Shown: positions 52,852 to 62,147, counted from the stretch's first letter. The stretch: 64,000 nucleotides of DNA from Gaetbulibacter_B jejuensis (GCF_039524015.1 NZ_BAAAGF010000001.1:620001-684000); one strand, 5' to 3'. Notes: generated by a model from the letters alone, not told the origin. Program-made: numbers and translations.

Positions 52852-54158
52852 TAATCTAATATTGTAAACTTTACTTGTTTTATTCTCTTTTTGTCAAGAG
52901 CTTCAATAGTGAAAACGTAGTTTTTGAAATTTATTTTACTTCTCACTCTTGGAAATATACCAGAAATCTCTAGGACAAAGCCTGCAACGGTTTCAGCTTC
53001 TCCTTTAAACTCTTCAAAGTCTGAGTCGTCTTCTAACGAGATAATTCTATAAAAATCCTTTAAAGGTGTTTTACCTTCAAACAAAAAGTTTTTATCATCA
53101 ATTATAGTGTAAATAAGGTCTTCATCGTCAAACTCATCACTAATATCTCCAACTATTTCCTCAATAACATCTTCTAAAGAGACCAACCCTGATGTGCCTC
53201 CATACTCATCAACTACAACTGCAAGATGTACTTTTTTAGTTTGAAATTCAACCATTAAATCATCTAGTTTTTTATTCTCAGGAACAAAAAATGGTTCGCG
53301 TAGCAAACTAGTCCAATCAAACTGCTTTCGGTCAATATAAGGCAATAAATCTTTTACATATAAAATACCAACAACAGTATCTATGCTTTCTTTGTAAACA
53401 GGAATTCTAGAATACCCATTTTTTACAATTTCAGGAATAATTTCGGAGTATTTCTGTTCAGAATTAAGTGCGAAAATATCCATTCTTGGTCGCATAACTT
53501 GTTTGGTGTCGGTGTTTCCAAAAGAAACGATTCCTTGTAATATTTTATGTTCTTCGGTAGTGGTGTCTTGTTCGCTAGTGAGTTCTAAAGCTTGTGAGAG
53601 CTGGTCTACACTAATGTTGGACTTTTGTTTTCCAAGCCTATTTTGAATAGTAATGGTAATAAAACGCATAGGCATACTCACAGGTGTAAAAACAACATCT
53701 AAAAAGCGCAAAGGGACAGCCATAAAAGATGAAAACTTTACCCTATTTCTACTCGCATAAATTTTAGGAAGAATTTCACCAAATAGTAAAATTAAAAAGG
53801 TAATAACCACCACTTCTAATAAAAAACGTACCCAAGGGACTTGTATGCTATGAAATAAGCTTTCTCCTAAATAAGCAAACAAGATTACAATACCAATGTT
53901 TATAAAATTGTTAGCAACAAGTATGGTTGCCAAAAGTTTTTTTGGGCGTTCCAAAAGGTTAGAAATTATATTGAAAGTGTTAGGTTTTTCGTCTAAACCT
54001 GTATCAATATCAGATCGTGTTAAAGAGAAAAAAGCAACTTCGGCTCCAGAGATAAGTGCAGAGCAAGTTAGCAAAACTACAAGCAGAATAATTCCCGAAA
54101 TTAACGGAAGGTTTACTGAAATTAATGTTATTATTAAACTCGAGGGTTCAGGGTCCAA
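52851..54158 (-). CDS. gldE: Gliding-associated protein GldE (CNNM/CorC-like)
   Basis: The 435-residue protein has a DUF21 membrane domain (about residues 15-165, with several hydrophobic segments), a CBS-pair region (about 215-340, with VMRPRMDIFAL and VVVDEYGGTSGLVSLED) and a C-terminal CorC/HlyC domain. It resembles magnesium/cobalt efflux proteins, and its place directly before gldD marks it as GldE, which is partly redundant with gliding functions. Confidence 0.93.
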   Translation of the reverse strand: MDPEPSSLIITLISVNLPLISGIILLVVLLTCSALISGAEVAFFSLTRSDIDTGLDEKPNTFNIISNLLERPKKLLATILVANNFINIGIVILFAYLGESLFHSIQVPWVRFLLEVVVITFLILLFGEILPKIYASRNRVKFSSFMAVPLRFLDVVFTPVSMPMRFITITIQNRLGKQKSNISVDQLSQALELTSEQDTTTEEHKILQGIVSFGNTDTKQVMRPRMDIFALNSEQKYSEIIPEIVKNGYSRIPVYKESIDTVVGILYVKDLLPYIDRKQFDWTSLLREPFFVPENKKLDDLMVEFQTKKVHLAVVVDEYGGTSGLVSLEDVIEEIVGDISDEFDDEDLIYTIIDDKNFLFEGKTPLKDFYRIISLEDDSDFEEFKGEAETVAGFVLEISGIFPRVRSKINFKNYVFTIEALDKKRIKQVKFTILD

Positions 54159-54183
54159 TTCTAAAAAATTTGGTTAAACATAA

Positions 54184-54627
54184 TTAAAATGGCAAATCAT
54201 CATTATCATCAACCATTGGTTCAGAACTACTATTGGCAGTTGGTTGTGGTTTTTGTGGTTGAGGTGTAGGGCTGTTTTGTTGAGATTCGCTTTTAGTAGT
54301 TAAAAACGTAAAGTCTGTACATTGTATTTCGGTTGAATACCTGTCCATGCCTTTATCGTCTTGCCACTTTCTAGTTTTTATACGACCCTCAACATAAATT
54401 CTATCACCTTTGGTTAAATATTTTTCGCAAATTTCAGCAGCTTTATTTCTAACCACTATATTATGCCATTCAGTATTAGTAACCCTTTCGTTAGTTTGCT
54501 TGTTGGTGTAGGTTTCGTTTGTAGCCAAAGGAAAACGACCAACACAGTTTCCACCTTCAAAATAATGCAGTTTTACTTCATCTCCCAAATGCCCAATGAG
54601 CATTACTTTATTTAAGGTTCCAGACAT
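54184..54627 (-). CDS. ssb: Single-stranded DNA-binding protein
   Basis: The 147-residue protein has the OB fold (NKVMLIGHLGDEVKLHYF, TEWHNIVVRNKAAEI, YVEGRIKTRKWQDD) and a low-complexity linker ending in the partner-binding acidic tip DDNDDLPF. It lies between mutY and gldE, the common order of this cluster in Flavobacteriia. Confidence 0.96.
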   Translation of the reverse strand: MSGTLNKVMLIGHLGDEVKLHYFEGGNCVGRFPLATNETYTNKQTNERVTNTEWHNIVVRNKAAEICEKYLTKGDRIYVEGRIKTRKWQDDKGMDRYSTEIQCTDFTFLTTKSESQQNSPTPQPQKPQPTANSSSEPMVDDNDDLPF

Positions 54628-54703
54628 AATTAAAATTTAAGTTAGCAAAATTAGCCATTTTAAAATGACTTTTTTAAAAGTAATAAAAAAATATGAGTCT
54701 TTA

Positions 54704-55750
54704 CTAAACAGGAAAATTAAAATCGTTTAAAAAGTTACTTATTAAAACTGGAGTAGGATAATTGTGTAACTCAGTAATATAAATTCCTTCTTCAGGCAAG
54801 GTGTTAACTTCAATGATCCAAAATTTAGTATGTAAATGTTGATGCGATAGTTTATGTATAATTTCAGTCTCATTATATAATGTAAAGTCATAACGCTGAC
54901 CATTAAAAAAATCTTTAACCAAAGGATGTGTTTTAAAATCGTCAACACTTAAACTAGATTTAGTTTCAACTAACGGAAATTGATATAGGTTTTTCCAAAT
55001 ACCTTTACCTGTTCGTTTATTGAATACAGTTTTTTTATCAGAAGAGATACACACCAAAAAGTTAAAGTGCTTTTTACTCACTTTAGTTTTCTTGAGTTTA
55101 ACAGGTAGTTTAGAAATGGTATCATTTTTTAAAGCTTCACAACTAGAGTTAAAAGGGCAACGAGTACACTCAGGATTTTTAGGCTTACATTGTGTAGCGC
55201 CAAACTCCATAATGGCTTGGTTAAAATCAGCAGGATTATTGGTGTCAATAAGCTCTGTTGCCAAAGCCTTAAAAGTTTTAAAGCCTTCGGTAGTGTTTAT
55301 TGGAGTCTCAATACCATAGTGTCTAGATAAAAACCGATATACGTTACCATCTACAACAGCAGTAGGTTCATTAAAACAAATTGAAGCTATTGCACTTGCA
55401 GTATAATCTCCTATACCTTTTAATTTAAGTAGCTCCTTGTATGTGTTAGGGAAAATCCCATTTAGTTCGTTTACAATATATTTTGCAGTGAAATGGAGGT
55501 TTCTGGCTCTAGAGTAGTAACCTAAACCTTGCCATAGTTTTAAAACCTCTTCTTCGCTGGCATTAGCTAAGTCGAAAATAGTAGGAAAATTAGTAACAAA
55601 AGCTTCATAATATGGTAAACCTTGCTTAATTTGGGTTTGCTGCAAAATTATTTCGGATAACCAAATGTAATATGGGTTTTTGGTTTTTCGCCATGGAAGT
55701 TCACGCTTATTTACTGAATACCAATTAGTTAAAATTTCTTTAAAATTCAT
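54704..55750 (-). CDS. mutY: A/G-specific adenine DNA glycosylase
   Basis: The 348-residue repair enzyme removes adenine opposite 8-oxoguanine. The helix-hairpin-helix (LKGIGDYTASAIAS) contains the conserved segment next to the catalytic Asp in AVVDGNV (about residue 140). The iron-sulfur cysteines form C-x6-C-x2-C-x5-C (CKPKNPECTRCPFNSSC). A C-terminal MutT-like domain (about 225-345) recognises 8-oxoG. Confidence 0.96.
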   Translation of the reverse strand: MNFKEILTNWYSVNKRELPWRKTKNPYYIWLSEIILQQTQIKQGLPYYEAFVTNFPTIFDLANASEEEVLKLWQGLGYYSRARNLHFTAKYIVNELNGIFPNTYKELLKLKGIGDYTASAIASICFNEPTAVVDGNVYRFLSRHYGIETPINTTEGFKTFKALATELIDTNNPADFNQAIMEFGATQCKPKNPECTRCPFNSSCEALKNDTISKLPVKLKKTKVSKKHFNFLVCISSDKKTVFNKRTGKGIWKNLYQFPLVETKSSLSVDDFKTHPLVKDFFNGQRYDFTLYNETEIIHKLSHQHLHTKFWIIEVNTLPEEGIYITELHNYPTPVLISNFLNDFNFPV

Positions 55751-55811
55751 TTAAATTTCTAAATATTGACAAAAATAAATCTTTACAACGTTAAATTTTA
55801 ATTAATTAGGC

Positions 55812-55843
55812 TTGAAATATTGAAATTAAAATTCCTATATTTG
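55812..55843 (+). promoter_or_regulatory. Promoter of the HU gene
   Basis: TTG (55812-55814) and the perfect -7 box TATATTTG (55836-55843) are 21 nt apart, matching the spacing of Bacteroidota -33/-7 promoters. The start codon is 40 nt on. Confidence 0.7.
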
Positions 55844-55883
55844 CATCCCTTATAATTAATAGTAACCCAAAAATTAAATAACT

Positions 55884-56174
55884 ATGACTAAAGCTGATAT
55901 AGTAGCTAGAATTTCTGACAAGTTAGGAATTGAAAAAGGAGATGTACAAGCAACAGTAGAGACATTCATGGAAGAAGTAAAAACCTCATTAGAAGGTGGA
56001 GACAATGTTTACCTAAGAGGTTTTGGAAGTTTTATTATCAAAACAAGAGCAGAAAAAACAGGAAGAAACATTTCTAAGAATACAACAATTAAAATTCCTG
56101 CTCACAACATACCAGCATTTAAGCCTGCTAAAGTATTTGTAGAAGGTGTAAAGACAAATGTTGAAGTTAACTAA
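55884..56174 (+). CDS. HU-family DNA-binding protein
   Basis: The 96-residue nucleoid protein has the HU/IHF fold: KADIVARISDKLGIEKGDV helices, the RGFGSFIIKTRAEKTGRN arm base and IPAFKPAKVF. It bends DNA and shapes the nucleoid. It has its own strong promoter and is followed by a small ribosomal-type protein gene. Confidence 0.96.
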   Translation: MTKADIVARISDKLGIEKGDVQATVETFMEEVKTSLEGGDNVYLRGFGSFIIKTRAEKTGRNISKNTTIKIPAHNIPAFKPAKVFVEGVKTNVEVN

Positions 56175-56215
56175 GACATTATAAAATAAATATTAATTAA
56201 AAAAGACAACAATTT

Positions 56216-56305
56216 ATGCCAAGTGGTAAAAAAAGAAAAAGACACAAGGTAGCTACGCACAAGCGTAAAAAAAGACGTCGCGCTAATCGACACAAAAAGA
56301 AATAA
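56216..56305 (+). CDS. 29-residue basic AURKAIP1/COX24-type (ribosomal) protein
   Basis: The frame reads MPSGKKRKRHKVATHKRKKR and then RRANRHKKK. Two thirds of it is Lys, Arg or His. It matches the tiny AURKAIP1/COX24-domain proteins conserved in Bacteroidota, related to mitochondrial mS38 and candidate ribosomal proteins. It sits between the HU gene and the RNase E/G gene, its usual place, and is followed by a strong terminator. Because of its size it is easily missed in annotation. Confidence 0.85.
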   Translation: MPSGKKRKRHKVATHKRKKRRRANRHKKK

Positions 56306-56307
56306 AG

Positions 56308-56346
56308 TTGAAAAAGTAGTTTTTAAGCTACTTTTTCAATTTTTTA
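56308..56346 (+). terminator. Terminator after the small basic protein gene
   Basis: A 12-bp perfect stem TTGAAAAAGTAG/CTACTTTTTCAA with an 8-nt loop is followed by a run of seven T, 2 nt past the stop. Confidence 0.93.
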
Positions 56347-56371
56347 AAACAAACGTTCTTTGATATAAAAT

Positions 56372-56484
56372 CCATAATACTTTACGTTTACCTTCGTAAA
56401 ATATGGGTTTAACGGATTTAACATCCTGTGTCAAAAAATAAAGTACAATCCATCTATCGTGGTCATTTATGACCATGGTGGATT
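56372..56484 (+). promoter_or_regulatory. Structured leader of the RNase E/G gene
   Basis: Three hairpins occur in tandem: CCATA...TTTACG/CGTAAA...TATGG (56372-56406), GGAT/ATCC (about 56414-56426), and AATCCA...TGGTCA/TGACCA...TGGATT (56447-56484), the last ending 12 nt before the ATG. A leader of this kind could be a target of the RNase itself. The promoter position is uncertain. Confidence 0.45.
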
Positions 56485-56496
56485 TAAATTTACAAT

Positions 56497-58041
56497 ATGG
56501 AGAATGAATTGATTATAAGATCGAGTTCAGATATTGTTGATTTTGCCTTATTAAAAGATGGAAAACTTATTGAATTACATAAAGATGAAGAGGATAACAA
56601 CTTCTCGGTTGGTGATGTGTTTATAGCCAAAATACGTAAAGTTGTTCCTGGTTTAAATGCTGCATTTGTTAATGTAGGTTATGAAAAAGATGCATTTTTG
56701 CATTATCATGATTTAGGACCAAAATTACCTTCACTTTTAAAATTCGTAAAACGTGTAAGCACAGGAAAACACACAGATTTTTTACTCAAAAACTTTCAGT
56801 TTGAAAAAGATATTGATAAAAACGGAAGCGTTACTAACGCCTTAAAGTCCAATCAATCAATATTAGTACAAATTGTAAAAGAACCAATTTCAACCAAAGG
56901 ACCTCGCATTAGTAGTGAGTTGTCCATAGCTGGTCGTTATATTGTTTTAGTACCATTTTCTGATAGAATTTCAATTTCTCAAAAAATTGAATCGAAAGAA
57001 GAAAAAGATCGTTTAAAACGATTGGTAAAAAGTATAACACCTAAAGGTTTTGGAGTTATAGTTCGTACTGTAGCTGAAGGACAAAAAGTTGCAGAACTAG
57101 ATAGAGATTTACAAAACTTACTATCTAGGTGGAAAGCAATGTGTAAAAAACTTAACAAAGCACATCACCCAAGCAAAGTACTTGGAGAAATGAACAAAGC
57201 CTCTTCTATTTTAAGAGATATATTTAATGATTCATTTTCTAGTATTGTTGTGGATGATGAAGAGTTGTACGTACAAATAAAAGATTATGTGCAAGAAATT
57301 GCACCAAAAAAAGAGTCTATAGTAAAGATGTACAAAAATGGCGTACCAGTTTTTGAAAAATTTGGTATAGAACGTCAAATAAAAACATCTTTTGGACGCA
57401 CAGTATCAATGGCAAAAGGTGCCTACTTGGTTATTGAACATACCGAAGCACTACATGTTATTGATGTAAACAGTGGTAATCGATCTAACAAAGAAAAAAA
57501 CCAAGAAGACACTGCTCTTGAAGTTAATATGATATCAGCATCTGAAATTGCTCGACAATTGCGTTTACGTGATATGGGAGGAATTATTGTAGTTGATTTT
57601 ATTGACATGAACAAAGCAGAAAACCGAAAAACACTGTACAATCATCTTCGCGAAGAAATGAAAGATGATAAAGCAAAACATAAGATATTACCTCCGAGCA
57701 AGTTTGGGCTAGTACAAATTACCAGACAGCGTGTACGTCCGGAAAGGAATATTAAAACTAAAGAAGAAAACCCTAATGGTAATAATGGTGACGAAATTGA
57801 AGCACCAATTAAAATTGTGAATAAAATTACACAAGACCTTGAAAGGATTTTCAATAAAGACTATAAAAAGGTGACTTTAAACACACATCCTTTTATAGCA
57901 GCCTTTTTAACCAAAGGTTTTCCATCCATTAGAACAAAATGGTTTATGGAACATAAAAAATGGGTAAAAGTGTTACCTAGAGATGCTTACACATATCTTG
58001 AATATCATTTTTTTGACAAAAATGGTAAGGAAATCAAATAA
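56497..58041 (+). CDS. rng: Ribonuclease E/G family protein
   Basis: The 514-residue endoribonuclease has an S1-like domain (about residues 38-125) and the catalytic DNase I-like core. The metal-binding aspartates are in VIDVNSGNRSN (Asp323) and IIVVDFIDM. Length fits RNase G rather than RNase E with its long scaffold tail. It processes rRNA and decays mRNA. It lies downstream of HU and the small basic protein, and ends at a bidirectional terminator. Confidence 0.94.
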   Translation: MENELIIRSSSDIVDFALLKDGKLIELHKDEEDNNFSVGDVFIAKIRKVVPGLNAAFVNVGYEKDAFLHYHDLGPKLPSLLKFVKRVSTGKHTDFLLKNFQFEKDIDKNGSVTNALKSNQSILVQIVKEPISTKGPRISSELSIAGRYIVLVPFSDRISISQKIESKEEKDRLKRLVKSITPKGFGVIVRTVAEGQKVAELDRDLQNLLSRWKAMCKKLNKAHHPSKVLGEMNKASSILRDIFNDSFSSIVVDDEELYVQIKDYVQEIAPKKESIVKMYKNGVPVFEKFGIERQIKTSFGRTVSMAKGAYLVIEHTEALHVIDVNSGNRSNKEKNQEDTALEVNMISASEIARQLRLRDMGGIIVVDFIDMNKAENRKTLYNHLREEMKDDKAKHKILPPSKFGLVQITRQRVRPERNIKTKEENPNGNNGDEIEAPIKIVNKITQDLERIFNKDYKKVTLNTHPFIAAFLTKGFPSIRTKWFMEHKKWVKVLPRDAYTYLEYHFFDKNGKEIK

Positions 58042-58046
58042 TATCT

Positions 58047-58084
58047 AAAACCCCTTTTCACTATCGTGGAAAGGGGTTTTTTTA
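58047..58084. terminator. Bidirectional terminator after the RNase E/G gene
   Basis: AAAACCCCTTT...CAC/GTG...AAAGGGGTTTT with one mismatch and a 4-nt loop is flanked by T and A runs. Confidence 0.9.
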
Positions 58085-58651
58085 TTACCATTTTTCAGTT
58101 TTATATAGTTTTATGATTTTCCAATTTCCATCTTTTTTTTCATAATGGATATCGTATCCTTGTCCCCAAAGTCCACTTCTACTTACACCTACTGAACTTA
58201 TACAAGCACTATCAGAATTAAAATTAACCTTGGAGAATCTGTATAACAAATCATATTCCTTCCAATCGATAGTCTTTTTTAGAACTAGAGTATCAGCTAT
58301 TACAATATTATGTTTGCTTATCTTGTTTATTGAGTTTTCTAATGTTTTGTTTAAACTTAATTTATTGTCTTTTAATTTTAAAAAATCTTCACTAAAACCT
58401 AAACTAATTAAAGGATGAATAGCTACTTTCATTCGAACCTTTTTTAAGGAATCCTTTGTTTTTTCACTTATTGAACCTGAAACTAACGAATCATTTACTA
58501 TTTCAGGTAATGGAGGTAAAGGAAAACTTAAACTATCAATTGTTATACCGATAATTTCTTCAACATTATTATTTAAATCAAAACTCTTATGATTGCAAGA
58601 AAAAAATGTTGTAATTCCAATAAGGTATGTTATAACTATTCTCAGTCTCAT
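58085..58651 (-). CDS. Hypothetical lipoprotein
   Basis: The 188-residue protein has a lipoprotein signal (GITTFFSC, Cys19), a segment rich in Ser/Asp, and a C-terminal beta-rich part (SVGVSRSGLWGQGYDIHYEK, then WKIIKLYKTEKW) like the NTF2-like or DUF4440-type tails seen in small lipoproteins. I assign no function. Confidence 0.65.
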   Translation of the reverse strand: MRLRIVITYLIGITTFFSCNHKSFDLNNNVEEIIGITIDSLSFPLPPLPEIVNDSLVSGSISEKTKDSLKKVRMKVAIHPLISLGFSEDFLKLKDNKLSLNKTLENSINKISKHNIVIADTLVLKKTIDWKEYDLLYRFSKVNFNSDSACISSVGVSRSGLWGQGYDIHYEKKDGNWKIIKLYKTEKW

Positions 58652-58678
58652 AAGTTTAAAGATTAAAGCAAGAAAGTA

Positions 58679-59716
58679 TCAAGGAGCTGGATTAGGTATT
58701 TCAGCATGTACTTGGTCTATTTCTTTAAGGATATCATCAGTTAATGTGATGTGTATACTGTCAATGTTTTCCTGTAACTGTTTGGTACTGGTTGCTCCAA
58801 TAATATTGCTGGTTACAAAAGGACGTTGTGTTACAAATGCCAAAGACATTTGAGCTAATGACATGTTGTAGTCTTCAGCAATTTTTAAATATCGCTTTGT
58901 AGCTTCGGTGGATTGTGCGCTACTGTATCTTGCAAATCTAGGAAAGAGATTTAATCGCGCGTTTTCTTCATCTTGTCCTTTTATGTACTTACCAGATAAT
59001 ACACCAAATGCCATTGGTGAGTAGGCTAAAAGCCCAATATTTTCACGTAATGAAATTTCAGCTAAGTCACCTTCAAAGGTTCTGTTCAATAGTGAATACG
59101 CATTTTGTATGGTAATCATTCTTGGTAAATCATGAGTTTTAGATGCTTCTAAATAACGCATAGTTCCCCAAGCTTTTTCGTTTGAAATACCAGCATGTCT
59201 AACTTTTCCAGACTTGATAATATCGTCTAAAGTTTCTAAAACCTCATGAAAATTATCACTCCACACATCAGCAGAATTGTGTTTATAATCTCTTATGCCA
59301 AAGGTGTTTGTTTGACGCTCTGGCCAATGCAGTTGAAACAAATCAATATAGTCGGTTTTTAATCGTTTTAAACTATTCTCAACCGCTTCATGCAGTGCGT
59401 TTTTGCTAAACCCATTAGTTCTTATATGTGCTGTGTAATCTCCTGGTCCAGCAATTTTACTTGCTAAAATAACCTTGTCTCTATTACCAGTTTTTTCAAA
59501 CCAGTTTCCTATAATTATTTCGGTGTGCGCATAACGTTCAGGTGTTGCTGGTACAGGATATAATTCGGCAGTATCAAAAAAGTTTATGCCATGGTCTAAA
59601 GCCATATCCATTTGAGCAAAGCCTTCGTCTTGGGTGTTTTGATTTCCCCAAGTCATTGTGCCTAAACATAGTTTGCTCACTTTTATATCGGTATTTGGGA
59701 GTGTAGTGTATTTCAT
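58679..59716 (-). CDS. Aldo/keto reductase, Tas/YajO-like
   Basis: The 345-residue TIM-barrel oxidoreductase carries the tetrad Asp and Tyr in FFDTAELYPVPATPERY (about residues 46-62), Lys in ILASKI and His in LFQLHWPER, and NADPH-binding motifs near the end. It resembles E. coli Tas. The substrate is unknown; Tas-like enzymes reduce many carbonyls. Gap to the lipoprotein gene is 27 nt. Confidence 0.9.
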   Translation of the reverse strand: MKYTTLPNTDIKVSKLCLGTMTWGNQNTQDEGFAQMDMALDHGINFFDTAELYPVPATPERYAHTEIIIGNWFEKTGNRDKVILASKIAGPGDYTAHIRTNGFSKNALHEAVENSLKRLKTDYIDLFQLHWPERQTNTFGIRDYKHNSADVWSDNFHEVLETLDDIIKSGKVRHAGISNEKAWGTMRYLEASKTHDLPRMITIQNAYSLLNRTFEGDLAEISLRENIGLLAYSPMAFGVLSGKYIKGQDEENARLNLFPRFARYSSAQSTEATKRYLKIAEDYNMSLAQMSLAFVTQRPFVTSNIIGATSTKQLQENIDSIHITLTDDILKEIDQVHAEIPNPAP

Positions 59717-59777
59717 ATTATTTTCAGTAAAAGCAGGAATCGTTTTTTAATTAAACAAGGTTTTAGCAGTATTAAAT

Positions 59778-60203
59778 TTAGTATAATTCTTCCAATATCT
59801 TTCTAATAGCTTTAATTCTTAACTTGGTATGTTCTATCATTGAATACATATAGGTATTAGCTTCAGCACCTCCATCTAAACCTTCACATTTTAACAGACT
59901 GATACTTTTTCGTTCAGACTCCCAGTTAGCTTGATAATCTTTAAATACATTCTTTAAGCTATCATTATCAATTTTTTTTAAAAATTGATTAAAATCACTG
60001 AGCATAATAGAATCTACTTTTCTTAGTTCAATGTTAAGGCAAATTCTAGCTTCAATAGTTGTTCCTGTAGTACTATCACAATTAATTCTAGTTGCTAGTT
60101 CTAGATACTTCATATCTTTCAAAAAACCCACATCTTTGGTGTTTTGAGCGAAGCTTAAATAGGGAATAATTAAGATTAAAGCGTATTTTAATAGAGACTT
60201 CAT
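59778..60203 (-). CDS. LprI-like (DUF1311) exported protein
   Basis: The 141-residue protein has a signal peptide (LIIPYLSFAQ) and a DUF1311/lysozyme-inhibitor LprI-like domain: NCDS and ARICLNIELRKVDSIML (with two of the conserved cysteines), then LKNVFKDYQANWESERKSIS and a third cysteine. Members of this family bind lysozyme in mycobacteria. Inhibition here is only inferred. Confidence 0.8.
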   Translation of the reverse strand: MKSLLKYALILIIPYLSFAQNTKDVGFLKDMKYLELATRINCDSTTGTTIEARICLNIELRKVDSIMLSDFNQFLKKIDNDSLKNVFKDYQANWESERKSISLLKCEGLDGGAEANTYMYSMIEHTKLRIKAIRKILEELY

Positions 60204-60223
60204 ATTAAGTTATAAATATAAGA

Positions 60224-60255
60224 AGACCTTTCAGTTTATAAAACTTGAAAGGTCT
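60224..60255 (-). terminator. Terminator of the OmpA-family gene
   Basis: A perfect 10-bp stem AGACCTTTCA/TGAAAGGTCT, with an extra inner pairing, lies 38 nt past the stop; the following minus-strand tract is U-rich but not continuous. Confidence 0.65.
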
Positions 60256-60292
60256 AAATATGTGTTAAGATTATATGCCTTTTAAGATAAGC

Positions 60293-61252
60293 TTATATAT
60301 CATTCAATAACTTTGAAATCTCGTCTAATTTTGGTGTTAAAATTACTTCAATTCTTCTGTTCTTCGCTTTCCCTTCAGCAGTATCATTGCTTGCAACAGG
60401 TGCAAACTCTCCACGTCCTGCAGCAGTTAAATTTTCAGGGTTTATTGAAGGGTTTTCTCTTAAAATAGTAACGATAGCTGTTGCTCGTTTTGTTGATAAA
60501 TCCCAGTTACCACTAAGTTGACCATTGCCTGTATAAGGAACATTATCTGTATGTCCTTCAATAAGGATAGCAATTTCAGGGTTCTTAGCTAAAACACTAC
60601 CAAGTTGTTTTACTGCTTCTCGTCCGTTAGCACCAACAGCCCAACTACCAGATTGGAACAATAGTTTGTTTTCCATAGATATATATACTTTTCCGTCGCG
60701 TTGCTCTACGGTTAAACCTTTACCTTCAAAATTAGTTAACGCTTTTGAAATAGCGTCTTTTAATCGTGTCATGGCAGCATCTTTAGAGGCTATCACATTT
60801 TCAAGTTCAGCTACACGTTGCGATCTACTTTCCAGTTCTTTTTTCAATTTCTCTAAACGCTCGTTTTCGGCAGCAAGTGCTTGTTCTTTAGCTTCTAGTT
60901 GCGCTAACAATTCTCTATTCTTTTTTGAGTTTGCTGCAATAGCTGAAGAGCTGTTTTTTTCTAAAGCATCATAAGATTCTTTTAAGTTGTCGAGATTGGT
61001 TTTTGTAGCGTCATAATCGGTTTGCAATTTATCACGCTGAGCAACAGTTGCGTCGTAATCTTTTTTAAGTTTTGCCAAATCGTTTTGAGCTTTGTTTAAA
61101 GCATCAGACAAACTTTTGTTCTCACTGGATAACGCTCTGTTTTCCTTTTTTAAATCGGCATATTTGTTTTCTAAATCAGTATAGATTTTTTTAGATACAC
61201 ATGATGTTGTTAAGGTTAGTGTAAGTGCTATTAACGACAATTTTTTAAGCAT
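60293..61252 (-). CDS. OmpA-family lipoprotein with coiled coil
   Basis: The 319-residue protein has a lipobox (LTLTTSC, Cys18), a long coiled coil (about residues 22-160, heptad-like KK/ENRALSSENKSLSDAL) and a C-terminal OmpA/Pal peptidoglycan-binding domain (about 190-315, IAILIEGHTDNVPYTG and KNRRIEVIL). It anchors the outer membrane to the wall and may span the periplasm. It starts 11 nt after exonuclease III on the same strand. Confidence 0.92.
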   Translation of the reverse strand: MLKKLSLIALTLTLTTSCVSKKIYTDLENKYADLKKENRALSSENKSLSDALNKAQNDLAKLKKDYDATVAQRDKLQTDYDATKTNLDNLKESYDALEKNSSSAIAANSKKNRELLAQLEAKEQALAAENERLEKLKKELESRSQRVAELENVIASKDAAMTRLKDAISKALTNFEGKGLTVEQRDGKVYISMENKLLFQSGSWAVGANGREAVKQLGSVLAKNPEIAILIEGHTDNVPYTGNGQLSGNWDLSTKRATAIVTILRENPSINPENLTAAGRGEFAPVASNDTAEGKAKNRRIEVILTPKLDEISKLLNDI

Positions 61253-61263
61253 ATAATTAAGTT

Positions 61264-62034
61264 TTAATTGTTTTGGGTTTCAATTTCTAATAAAATAGGA
61301 CAATGGTCACTATGAACAGCGTCAGATAGTATAACGCTTCGTTTTATGTTTTCTTGTAAAGGTTCGGTTACCATAGCATAATCTAGTCGCCAACCTTTGT
61401 TGTTGGCTCTTGCATTGGCTCTATAACTCCACCAAGTATATTCTTGTTTTCCAGGATGTAAATGTCTGAAAGAATCTATAAAACCACTATTGATAAAATT
61501 GCCTAACCATTCGCGTTCTTCGGGCAAAAATCCTGAAACGCCTTTCATTTTAGGATTGTGAATGTCAATTTCTTCATGGCAAATATTATAATCACCACAC
61601 ACTACAAGGTTAGGGTAGGCTTCGCGTAATTCATTTAAATATTCATGAATCATATTCATATACTCAAATTTATGCGCTAACCTATCATCATTGGTTCCTG
61701 AAGGTAAATACATACTCATTACTGAAACACCATTAAAATCGGCTCTAATGTTTCTGCCTTCAAAGTCCATAGACTCTATTCCTGTACCAAACTCTACATG
61801 ATCTGGTTTTATCTTGCTAAGTATAGCAACACCACTGTAGCCTTTTTTTTGGGCACTAAACCAATAGTTGTGAGTGTAACCTGCTTCTTCAAAAATATCT
61901 AAATCCAATTGCTCTTTTAAAGCTTTTATTTCCTGAAGGCAAACAACATCTGGATTTGCAATTTTTAACCAATCTATAAACCCTTTATTTAATGCTGCTC
62001 TTATACCATTGACGTTATAGGAAATAATCTTCAT
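61264..62034 (-). CDS. xth: Exodeoxyribonuclease III
   Basis: The 256-residue enzyme is an AP endonuclease and 3'-exonuclease of base excision repair. Conserved motifs are LQEIKA (about residue 34), GDYNICHEEIDIHNPK (about 148), the SYRANARANNKGWRLDY region and the terminal SDHCPI. The OmpA-family gene follows after 11 nt. The start codon context diverges from the large surface protein gene. Confidence 0.95.
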   Translation of the reverse strand: MKIISYNVNGIRAALNKGFIDWLKIANPDVVCLQEIKALKEQLDLDIFEEAGYTHNYWFSAQKKGYSGVAILSKIKPDHVEFGTGIESMDFEGRNIRADFNGVSVMSMYLPSGTNDDRLAHKFEYMNMIHEYLNELREAYPNLVVCGDYNICHEEIDIHNPKMKGVSGFLPEEREWLGNFINSGFIDSFRHLHPGKQEYTWWSYRANARANNKGWRLDYAMVTEPLQENIKRSVILSDAVHSDHCPILLEIETQNN

Positions 62035-62116
62035 TGAATCGTTTTTTTGAATTTTAGCTAAAATAAATAATACTGTACTTTTACACTAAAATTTTATGGA
62101 GCTTTTAACTATAAAA

Positions 62117-62124
62117 TATTTTTG
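62117..62124 (+). promoter_or_regulatory. -7 box of the large surface protein gene
   Basis: TATTTTTG fits TAnnTTTG and lies 23 nt before the start codon. Confidence 0.55.
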
Positions 62125-62147
62125 TGTTTAAAGAGTTTTAGGTACTG

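Noticed and set aside
60293..61252. Repetitive Lys/Glu/Ala stretch in the OmpA-family gene
   Set aside because: It is an ordinary coiled coil in the protein, not a DNA repeat array.
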